NCBI GenBank assembly: GCA_020692205.1
Contig: JAIMKV010000001.1
Span: forward strand, 26,726-90,725
DNA from: Myxosarcina sp. GA_180221_E-2-1-MAG-40_15
GTDB lineage: Bacteria; Cyanobacteriota; Cyanobacteriia; Cyanobacteriales; Xenococcaceae
DNA length: 64,000 bases
Direction: 5' to 3'
The notes under the pieces were generated by a model. That model searched no databases. It was given only the letters and a program-made list of their open reading frames with translations, and was not told where the DNA came from. Position numbers and translations under genes: made by a program. Below are positions 48,343-56,289 of the stretch, one piece after another; position 1 is the first letter of the stretch; every line of letters begins with the position of its first letter.

Positions 48343-48779
48343 AATTCAAGTCTTTTGGTGGTTGTCTAATAAGTTCAAAACGAAGCTCTAATCAATGATT
48401 TAAGACTTTCAATTCTACTGCATTTTTGTAAGTAATTACTACTAAGTATATTCACTATTTATTTTTTGTCATAATACAATAAGCTCCTAATTATGTCGAT
48501 AGCTAATCAGTAAAAGTTCTGAATTCAAAACTTGGGCAAAAAATAAAATAAGGATCTGATTTTATGTGTTTAAAAAACAATAAATATGTGTTTAAATATA
48601 AGGTTTGTTTGAAGCAAAAATATTTATATATTGAAACCTTGCTTCAAGGAAATATAAGATAGTTGTAATACGGTTGATTTTTTGCTGGTATTTACTTATT
48701 TTGGGTAGTCCAGGATTAAATAGTTGTTTCTACGCAAGTGTTTATAGATAATTTAAGATATTGTTAATCGATCATAGTT
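48343..48779. promoter_or_regulatory. Divergent promoter region
   Basis: 437 very AT-rich bases between the epimerase gene and the glycosyltransferase-like gene. No open frame, RNA or strong inverted repeat was recognised. Confidence 0.5.
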
Positions 48780-49961
48780 ATGCTTATTGGAATCATTGAA
48801 GTTAGCGAACCCAACCATTATTCAGCAGTTAACGGTTTACTCAAAACTTATGCCAACAATCCGAACAATAAAATAATTGTCTATAGTCTGCCTTTAATAC
48901 AGAAGGCTCTAGAAGAAAATGGCTTACCAAACAATTCTAGTTTAGTAGCCTTAGAACCAGGGCAATCTTTAAAAAAATTACTCGATGATATTGAAAAAAT
49001 CGCCTTTGATCGCATACATATTTGTACTATTTTTGACAATTATCTTGAGTTTGCGCAATTTAAGCCTCAGACTAAAGAAATATTTTTCCATGTTCACCAA
49101 TGCGAAGAATGGTATAACGATAATTTCAGTAGGGCTATGAATACTTTAGTTTTAAGTTTAAAGAATAAAGACCAAAACAGAGATTATTCCCGGATCCTAG
49201 CTCGTGCAGTCGTGGACTATCTAATTTATAAACCCATTCGGAAAAAAATGCTGGCTCAGTATGAACAAAATTATCAGCTTAAAATTATTGTCCATAGTGA
49301 AGGACAAAAAGAAGCTTTACTAAAGTATTCATGTCAATCTCCAATCACTATATTTCCCTTTGCGATATATGAAGGGATGGAAGATAACTCTCAGTCAAAT
49401 GAGCTTCTAACAATCTGCATACCTGGAGTTATTACTCAAGCTAAAAGAGACTATTTGGGATTATTTCAAGCTTTACAGGAGAACTCGGAGACTTTAAGTG
49501 ACCGTATTTATTTGTATCTTCTGGGATATATCACCGATCGCGAAAAAGCAGAAATGAGTACAGCTATAGCTAATCTAGTTGATTCTGGTTATCAGGTTCG
49601 TTACCACGATTCATTTGTCTACGGAGAAGAATTTGACCAGGCGATCGCCAATTGTGATCTTTTGCTTAACAATCAGTTTATTAGCAGAAATAGTACTGAA
49701 GTCTATGGCAAAACGAAAGAGTCTGGCATGATCTTTAATATGCTTAGAGCAGCTAAACCAGGATTATTACCCAAGGAATATAATGTTGCTTCAGAATTTC
49801 AAGACTCTAGTTTATTTTTCGAGAGCTATCCTCATTTAATTGAAATTATCCACCAAATTTTAGACGATTCTCAGAAATTACAGCAGTTAAAGATATCTGC
49901 TCAAAAACTATCAGCAGTTTATTCTGCTGATAGTCTCTATCCCAGACTAGCGTCTGCTTAG
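48780..49961 (+). CDS. GT-B fold glycosyltransferase-like protein
   Basis: A 393-residue protein with the general layout of a family 4-like glycosyltransferase: an N-terminal alpha/beta half (IIVYSLPLIQKALEENG) with the FFHVHQCEEWYNDNFSRA segment, and a C-terminal half with ICIPGVITQAKRDYLGLFQAL, typical of the second Rossmann-like domain, and ANCDLLLNNQF in place of the usual E-x7-E motif. The donor/acceptor are unknown. It is single-gene in its direction; a terminator stands between it and the converging glycosyltransferase. Confidence 0.72.
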   Translation: MLIGIIEVSEPNHYSAVNGLLKTYANNPNNKIIVYSLPLIQKALEENGLPNNSSLVALEPGQSLKKLLDDIEKIAFDRIHICTIFDNYLEFAQFKPQTKEIFFHVHQCEEWYNDNFSRAMNTLVLSLKNKDQNRDYSRILARAVVDYLIYKPIRKKMLAQYEQNYQLKIIVHSEGQKEALLKYSCQSPITIFPFAIYEGMEDNSQSNELLTICIPGVITQAKRDYLGLFQALQENSETLSDRIYLYLLGYITDREKAEMSTAIANLVDSGYQVRYHDSFVYGEEFDQAIANCDLLLNNQFISRNSTEVYGKTKESGMIFNMLRAAKPGLLPKEYNVASEFQDSSLFFESYPHLIEIIHQILDDSQKLQQLKISAQKLSAVYSADSLYPRLASA

Positions 49962-50040
49962 TTAATTACAACTACCGCGGCTAACTCGGTTAAGTCAAAT
50001 CAAGCTTCGGGCGGTCGCGTTTCTAAATGTATAGTAAAAA

Positions 50041-50071
50041 GATCTCAAGCTTTAAAGAGAAGCTTGAGATC
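50041..50071 (-). terminator. Rho-independent terminator
   Basis: GATCTCAAGCTT (50041-50052), a 7-base loop, AAGCTTGAGATC (50060-50071): a perfect 12-bp stem. On the minus strand it is followed by TTTTT, so it terminates the minus-strand glycosyltransferase gene, and it probably also stops the gene that converges from the left. Confidence 0.85.
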
Positions 50072-50178
50072 AACGTATTTAGGTAAATTTTTATCAGGTT
50101 ACAAAACTATACTCATTACTAAATCAAAAACAGACCATTTACTCACGTTTTTTGTGTAACAAAGCAATCCTCAACCTA

Positions 50179-51159
50179 TTATGTTTTCTGCTCTGTCAGT
50201 TTAATCAGCCGAGTAATTTCCTGCTGTACCGAAGCATTCCATTGCTCACGATATGGGGCAAGATCTAACTCTTGTAGAGATAAGTTCTTTATAGCATGAA
50301 TAATTGATTCAGAAGAATTTTCTACCAGCACAGCCCATTCTCCAAAAAGCTTTTGAGTCAGAGATGTCTTACTAATAATCAGTTGAGTGTTTGAAGATAA
50401 AGCTTCACAAGCACCGCTCGGCTGAGTAGCATCACTAGTAGTTAAAACCAACGATGCCAAGCTAGAACACAACGTCTGATGATATTCTGCTGTAGCTAAA
50501 AAACCAGTAAGCTTGACGTTGTTTAGCTGTCTAAGTTTGGCTGCCGTTTCTAAAGCGAGTTTATCAGGATCGGCAGTAATAATAAAATCAAAATCGGCTA
50601 ATTCTGCCATGGTTTCAATGAGCAAATCTATCGGTTCATCCCAAGGATCGAAAGAAGCAATGACTAATATCTGCTTTGGATGGCGTTTTTGAGGTTGAGC
50701 TGGTTTGATTGATTCAATCGGATCGCAAATAGTAAACAATTGAGCTGAAGGATAATTCTTGTTAACCAACTGAAACATTTCTGCATTATGCACAATTATC
50801 CCTAGAGCATTATTTAATATGCTTTTACTCAAAGGTAGATTCTGCCATATTTCCACTTGAAACAATGGATTGTGAGCATCAATAACATATGGAGTCTTGG
50901 TAATCAACGGGGGAAGTGCGCTAAAAGTAGGAGGACATTGAGCAACAACAAAATGAGGTTTTTTCAGCCAAATATCTTTAACGCTTGCTATTAATTTAAT
51001 TGCATAATCAAGCGGACGTAAATATTTGTTTTTGAATACATGGGGAATAAATTTCAGTTTGCAATTTATTAGAGGTGCCATAATTTCTGCTCTTCGTTGG
51101 TATTTTTTCCAAACGAGGAACAAACCAAAAGATTTTTTATTTACTGTAGAATTGGACAT
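50179..51159 (-). CDS. Glycosyltransferase, GT-B fold (family 4-like)
   Basis: A 326-residue protein with a short N-terminal donor/acceptor half containing FVVAQCPPTFSALPPLI and YVIDAHNPLFQVEIWQNLP, and a C-terminal half with ILVIASFDPWDEPIDLLIETM, LTGFLATAEYHQTLCSSL and TQPSGACEALSSNTQLIIS. The last fits the family E-x7-E region (G-A-C-E-A-L). The sugar transferred cannot be predicted. It runs against the flanking genes and is followed by a good terminator. Confidence 0.82.
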   Translation of the reverse strand: MSNSTVNKKSFGLFLVWKKYQRRAEIMAPLINCKLKFIPHVFKNKYLRPLDYAIKLIASVKDIWLKKPHFVVAQCPPTFSALPPLITKTPYVIDAHNPLFQVEIWQNLPLSKSILNNALGIIVHNAEMFQLVNKNYPSAQLFTICDPIESIKPAQPQKRHPKQILVIASFDPWDEPIDLLIETMAELADFDFIITADPDKLALETAAKLRQLNNVKLTGFLATAEYHQTLCSSLASLVLTTSDATQPSGACEALSSNTQLIISKTSLTQKLFGEWAVLVENSSESIIHAIKNLSLQELDLAPYREQWNASVQQEITRLIKLTEQKT

Positions 51160-51310
51160 TATTATAAATTCTCAAACTAGCTTAATTGTTAGAAATGTAT
51201 AGTTTTAGGTACGAATACATTGAACAATAATTAATATATAATTTTAGCTGCATATTTAATTCACTATACTTTTTGTGCATGTCCTAAATTTTACATTAAG
51301 TAATTAAAAA

Positions 51311-52363
51311 ATGAAAATATTTACTTTTAATGCCGCCAACGATACTCGGGTCGAAATATTATGGTCACTTAGACCTAAAAACCGAGATAATATATTTAGC
51401 CAATATATTACTGAAAATAAATACACTGAAGTTAATTCAATTCAAGACTGTCAAGTAGCTATTTATCCTAAAAAAGCTTTTAATCCAGAAAGCTTAGCTT
51501 TTGATAGTTTTGTATATGATGCTGTTGAAGAAGCAGAAAAATATCAAAAACCATTGATTATTGATGCTACTTGCGATTCTGATGTTTTTTTAGATATACC
51601 AACCGCTAGAATTTTACGTTGTGGATTATATAAAAGTTTACAACAAAGTTTTGAAACAGAATGTCCTTTTTGGAGTAACTTTAGAACTAAAAATAGCTTA
51701 GATCTATTAAAAATATTTCCTAAACAAAAGAAACCCGCGATTAGTTTTTGTGGTACTATATCTTCAGTTGGCAAATTATCACAAATCAGTAAGTTTTTAT
51801 TTCCGATAAAGACAGTTAAATCAATTTTATCGTCAGGACAATCATCTCGTAAAGTTGACATAAGATTAAAAGAAGGAATGAGTCTTAAGCTTCGAGAAAC
51901 TGCTCTAAAACTATTAACTACAGATCAGCGTATAAATAGCTATTTTGATGTTACTAATCCTGATCAAAGCTACTATCATGACGATGACAGTAATCGAGTT
52001 AGGCTGGAAAAATTGTTTGTGAACAACATCAGTAAATGTGACTATGTATTGTGTTCTAGGGGTACTGGTAATTATTCTGGAAGATTCTACATGGCTTTAA
52101 ATGCGGGACGTATACCAGTAGTAATTGATACTGATGTTGTTATTCCCTTTGAGAACAAAATTCACCTTATAAAAGTTCCTGTAGAATCTATTGAAAGAAT
52201 AGGAGATTATGTTTCAGAACATTTTGAAAAGACATCTGAATTAGAATTAGAGACTATGAAACTTGAAAATCGTTATGTTTATCATCAATATATAGCTCCA
52301 GAGAAATTTCTAACTAACTTTTTGCGTAATGTATCTGAGTACAAGTTTGACAATATTTTATAA
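51311..52363 (+). CDS. Exostosin family glycosyltransferase-like protein
   Basis: A 350-residue protein with the exostosin GT47-type C-terminal signature: KCDYVLCSRGTGNYSGRFYM, then ALNAGRIPVVIDTDVVIPFEN, and an ERIGDYVSEHF segment. The N-terminal half is a poorly conserved alpha/beta region (VAIYPKKAFNPESLAFDSFV). The gene is markedly AT-rich and lacks HIP1 sites, unlike most of the window, suggesting acquisition by transfer. The product is probably a glycosyltransferase for the exopolysaccharide; its specificity is unknown. Confidence 0.82.
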   Translation: MKIFTFNAANDTRVEILWSLRPKNRDNIFSQYITENKYTEVNSIQDCQVAIYPKKAFNPESLAFDSFVYDAVEEAEKYQKPLIIDATCDSDVFLDIPTARILRCGLYKSLQQSFETECPFWSNFRTKNSLDLLKIFPKQKKPAISFCGTISSVGKLSQISKFLFPIKTVKSILSSGQSSRKVDIRLKEGMSLKLRETALKLLTTDQRINSYFDVTNPDQSYYHDDDSNRVRLEKLFVNNISKCDYVLCSRGTGNYSGRFYMALNAGRIPVVIDTDVVIPFENKIHLIKVPVESIERIGDYVSEHFEKTSELELETMKLENRYVYHQYIAPEKFLTNFLRNVSEYKFDNIL

Positions 52364-52514
52364 TTTGCTTTATTTGATAACCAAAGTAAAAATTAAAATT
52401 ACCTAATCCTAGTAAAATAAATAATTGTATTTAAAAAACATTTAAACAGCTTTTTATTTATTTTATTTAGCTTAAGCACTTGTATAGGATAAATATAATC
52501 AACTTAATCTAAGA

Positions 52515-53282
52515 TTAGATTAATTTATTCTTACCGTTGCAATTTGCCGTTGGCTGAAAAGACAAAGAAAAATGTAGTTCTGTTAGCTGAGATTGAATGT
52601 AGGTTAACAATCCGCGAATAAATATTACTATGCCCAACATCTCTAATATCTCTTCGATGCTAGAAGCTATTCCATAAGATAATGTTTTGAATCCATAGGT
52701 ATCGGCAATATATCCCCCAATTAACTCCATGCCTAATGCTCCACCGACATAAACTGCACCTGAGGCAATAAACAAAACTTTAATTCTCAGCGGAAGACTA
52801 AAGACAAATTTTCTAAATACGATTAAAAAAACTATTAATAAAATAAACGCAGGCACAACCCAGGTAAAATATAAAATACCTCGGGCATTCATCGCACTTC
52901 TTAAAAAAGGAATTGACAATTCGTGAATACTACAAACTTCGTCGATCGCCAAAAATATAAAAATCACTGATAATGCTTTCCAATGCTTGGCATACCTAGC
53001 ATTTCGAGATTTTTTAATTACAGCAATAATCGCTAATAAATAGCTGGAGAAACCTAGAGCTAAAGCCGAATATAAAGTAGGAAAATTTGATTCTTGGTCG
53101 AAATTAAAATAGTGAGAATTAATTTTACTATTATTAATAAAGTTTAGCCAGCGAACAATCGCTCTCTCTCCAAGATTCAAGAAGATTAACAATCCGATTA
53201 CTAAAAGTAAAAATTTAGTAATTTTTTGTGGTGATAAATTGTATGCAGGCAGCTCAAATTGACTAGATCTTGTCGATCTCAT
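52515..53282 (-). CDS. Multi-pass membrane protein with conserved acidic/His motifs, function unknown
   Basis: A 255-residue integral membrane protein with about seven hydrophobic helices. Polar residues sit in helices: FIFLAIDEVCSIHELSIPFL (Asp-Glu and His-Glu), MELIGGYIADTYG and SSIEEILEMLGIVIFIRG (Glu-Glu). Such membrane-embedded acidic/histidine clusters can bind metal, but I recognise no characterised family; related cyanobacterial proteins are sometimes labelled multidrug transporter without evidence. It is isolated on the minus strand inside the polysaccharide region. Confidence 0.75.
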   Translation of the reverse strand: MRSTRSSQFELPAYNLSPQKITKFLLLVIGLLIFLNLGERAIVRWLNFINNSKINSHYFNFDQESNFPTLYSALALGFSSYLLAIIAVIKKSRNARYAKHWKALSVIFIFLAIDEVCSIHELSIPFLRSAMNARGILYFTWVVPAFILLIVFLIVFRKFVFSLPLRIKVLFIASGAVYVGGALGMELIGGYIADTYGFKTLSYGIASSIEEILEMLGIVIFIRGLLTYIQSQLTELHFSLSFQPTANCNGKNKLI

Positions 53283-54740
53283 AAATTTCGGATTAGATAT
53301 GATTTCAAATATTATATTAAGCTTAGGTTAACTTTTAAATAATTTTACTTAAACTAAATTTTAGCTTTACATAGTTTTTACAAAGCTGATTAAACCGTAG
53401 CAGCAACATAAATAGCTTGCCAAAAGCTAACCAGGGGTTAATTAATTGCGCTCGCTAAATACCTTTGTAGTTTTATAAGAATATAATATACTTAATATAG
53501 TGTCGAAATTAGTTAATTAACCTGTTTATTAAAGCAATACCGAATATTGATTTGGATCATAAATTTAAACTTAGCCAAATAGACTGATCTAGCGCGACCG
53601 CATCTCACACTAAAAATTATCGTGTTACAATTACTCAGCTATTTTGCGTCCGTAGCAGACTATAGACTAGATAGGATAATGCGATCGCCTCGATCAAAAG
53701 GGAGTTCGATTTATGGTTTCTAACTCCAATGCTCAAATAATTCACGATCTCTATAGAGATTACAAAGTTGAGTTGGTCTATGCAACCAGAGCAATTAATT
53801 CCCAAGCCAATAAGCGAGGCAAAATCCCCGAAGTAATAATTACCAATTATTAAGAGGGAAATATAGGCGATCTCTTCTTAAATTACTCTTGCTGTGGAAT
53901 CTTCACCCCGCAGCGGTTCGGCGCATTTGTACTCACTAACAACGCTCTTTAATCTACGTGGCAGACTGGGAATGGCTAGCTTTAAATAGCTTCTGAAAAT
54001 GTTGTATTGCTCAATATTTAGCTACGCCAGTTTCGCACTTCGCGGACTTCAAGCATAATTTCGATTCTGATAACTTTTGTTCTTCTAGCTGAAGTTTTTT
54101 TTCAATAGTAACAGTCAAACCTGTGAAAATAAAGGCAATGGAATTTTACCTTGGGTAATGATTTGTCAAATCGTTTTCTCTGTAGTTTTGTTAGCTTGGG
54201 CAGTATGGTTAAGTCAGCTTTCTAGATTAATTAATCTTTGGTTTTTGGTCAATAGATATTTATGGTTTATTAACAGATTTTACATCATAGCATCTCGACC
54301 AAATTAAACTTTTAGTTAGAGAAATACTGAAGGCAAGATTTGAAGCTACTCTTGTATATAATGCTACCTGAGAGTCGAAATAATCTTGTCTAATTGCGTA
54401 TTTCATACTAGAGTTTTTTACTTTTTTCTGCTTTTTAATAAACTTAGTGTAAAGCAAATGTCTCTTTTGAACTAAGTCATTGACAGCGCGATGCACCATG
54501 AGTTATACATAATCCTACAACTTAAGTATTTTTTCTTAAATAAAAATACTTACGGTATTATTGGATCAACACATTACTAATATTTTTTGAAGTTTGATTA
54601 TCCGAAACAAAATTGCTGTTAAATAGCTAGTGGAATAATTAAATATTTATACTAGTATTTAGTAAAAGCGGTATAAATGTACTAAATAATACTTTGTTGA
54701 TTCCGATTTAGAGCTTTAAGACCAATTTGAAGAGCAAGTT
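53283..54740. other. Large gene-poor gap in the polysaccharide region
   Basis: Nearly 1.5 kb without an intact gene. It contains the Dam methylase remnant (53680-53853). A 49-codon frame at 54158-54307 would encode a hydrophobic, Trp-rich peptide (MICQIVFSVVLLAWAVWLSQ at its start), which could be a small membrane peptide or a remnant. The rest is AT-rich with many stops. It looks like the decayed remains of inserted DNA ahead of the sugar transferase gene, whose promoter must lie at the right end. Confidence 0.6.
53680..53853 (+). pseudogene. C-terminal remnant of a Dam-type (D12 class) DNA adenine methylase
   Basis: An in-frame stretch ending at TAA reads LDQKGVRFMVSNSNAQII, then HDLYRDYKVELVYATRAINS and KRGKIPEVIITNY. 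This is the familiar end of D12-class GATC adenine methylases: a hydrophobic strand ending in L/V-S-N-S, a Leu-Tyr helix, then R-A-I-N, an R-G-K loop and a final T-N-Y. An in-frame TAA lies directly before (53677-53679) and the catalytic D-P-P-Y part is absent, so only about 57 codons remain of a roughly 280-residue gene. Confidence 0.75.
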
Positions 54741-56222
54741 ATGTTAGACAAATTCTCCAGTACTACAGGCTACGCGGTCAGAAAAAGTCATCTAGCTGAT
54801 AATCTAGCTGAAAATAAAGATCTTCGTTCTCCTGGATATTTAAAGTTAGCTGAAAAAGAATTTTCTTACAGACTTAAAATAGTTATTTTGTTAGCTTTAG
54901 ATAGTTTTTCGCTTTGGCTTGGCTGGTCTATTGCCTATGCTGATAATTGGCAGCCATCTAAGATTAATTTACTTTGGCAAAGTTCAGAGCTACCTAGTCT
55001 ATTTTTAACTGTATTAGCTTTTATGGTTTTTTTGTTTTCTGCTTACGACTTATACCGTAAAGGAGACAAAGGTCGAAATCTTTCAAACCCAATTAAAGCG
55101 GTTTTCTTGGCGCATTTGGCAATCATTCCCATTATTTTTAAATTTTACGAACCACCAATTATTGCTAAATTATCAGTAGCTGGATTCATAACACTTGTAT
55201 TAGTAACTTTCCAACGCCTAACTTTGAATTGGATCTGGGCTTATGTACGACAAAAGCACACTCCCTTAAGGCAAAAGATATTATTGATTGGTAACCCTGA
55301 ACAACTCGAACGCTCAAGATCCCTGTTAGACAGCAGCGAGGTATTTAAAATTGCGGGGCAGCTTAATCTTGCAGAATTTGAGGATGATGAATCGCTATAT
55401 ATAGCTTTAGATAAAATTAATTATAAAGAGCTGGATGAAGTCTTTATCTGCTCTTGGGAAGCAGTAAAGGGAGCGGCTAGTTTATATTGGAAATTAAGAA
55501 CCATTGGGGTCAATTGGCGGATCTTGCCAATCAACATCAAGTTGCCAAACAGACAAGCTGAAATGGCTACAATTATTGGTGTTCCAACCATTAGATTTGC
55601 TCATTCTGCTATTGTAGGTATTGATTTTTTTAGCAAGCGCATCTTTGATATTATGGTGTCTTCTATGCTATTAGCCATAATTGGCTTACCGATGTTATTT
55701 ATTGCTACTTTAATTAAGTTAGATTCACCTGGCAATATTTTATACAAACAAACTCGTGTAGGTTTAAAGGGAAACCATTTTAAAATTTGGAAATTCCGTA
55801 CGATGGTAGCAAATGCTAGTGAATTGCAGCACAAGCTAGAGGCTCAAAATGAAATTCAGGGCGGAATTTTATTTAAAATCAAAGACGATCCCCGCATTAC
55901 TAAGGTAGGGAAATATTTGCGTCGCTATAGTCTTGATGAGTTACCTCAATTGTTTAATGTCTTGCGTGGTGAAATGAGCTTAGTGGGGCCTCGACCATTG
56001 CCAGTCAGGGACGTAGCTAAGTTTTCCCCAGATCACTTTTTTCGACAAGAAGTTTTACCGGGAATCACAGGCTTGTGGCAGGTAAGTGGTCGTTCCGATA
56101 CTGGTTCTGATGGAGTATTTAATTTGGATTTTGAATACATTGAGAACTGGTCTTTGGCTTTAGATTTTAGAATTTTGCTGCAAACAGTTCAAGTTGTTTT
56201 CCGCGCCAAAGGTTCATATTAA
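54741..56222 (+). CDS. Polyprenyl-phosphate sugar-1-phosphate transferase (WcaJ/WbaP type)
   Basis: The initiating enzyme of polysaccharide repeat-unit assembly: it transfers a hexose-1-phosphate to undecaprenyl phosphate. The 493-residue protein has about four N-terminal membrane helices (about residues 47-160), a Rossmann-like middle domain, a reentrant helix near 300, and the catalytic C-terminal domain with KLDSPGNILYKQTRVGLKGN, FKIWKFRTM, YSLDELPQLFNVLRGEMSLVGPRP, and the GITGLWQVSGRSD end. It heads a run of same-strand genes to 63.2 kb that forms a Wzx/Wzy locus. Confidence 0.95.
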   Translation: MLDKFSSTTGYAVRKSHLADNLAENKDLRSPGYLKLAEKEFSYRLKIVILLALDSFSLWLGWSIAYADNWQPSKINLLWQSSELPSLFLTVLAFMVFLFSAYDLYRKGDKGRNLSNPIKAVFLAHLAIIPIIFKFYEPPIIAKLSVAGFITLVLVTFQRLTLNWIWAYVRQKHTPLRQKILLIGNPEQLERSRSLLDSSEVFKIAGQLNLAEFEDDESLYIALDKINYKELDEVFICSWEAVKGAASLYWKLRTIGVNWRILPINIKLPNRQAEMATIIGVPTIRFAHSAIVGIDFFSKRIFDIMVSSMLLAIIGLPMLFIATLIKLDSPGNILYKQTRVGLKGNHFKIWKFRTMVANASELQHKLEAQNEIQGGILFKIKDDPRITKVGKYLRRYSLDELPQLFNVLRGEMSLVGPRPLPVRDVAKFSPDHFFRQEVLPGITGLWQVSGRSDTGSDGVFNLDFEYIENWSLALDFRILLQTVQVVFRAKGSY

Positions 56223-56289
56223 ACAATTCAATTACCTGAGTTTTCAAACATAAATAAATTTAATACAGTAAGTTCATCAATTAAAATTT

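Noticed and set aside
53283..53679. Possible intact methylase or restriction gene upstream of the Dam remnant
   Set aside because: No D-P-P-Y or N-terminal FxGxG-like motif could be found in any frame; the frame is closed by TAA at 53677-53679.
54260..54499. A 79-codon minus-strand frame in the gene-poor gap before the sugar transferase
   Set aside because: Basic, low-complexity N-terminus, no known motif and no ribosome binding site; it lies in decayed DNA. Not supported as a gene.
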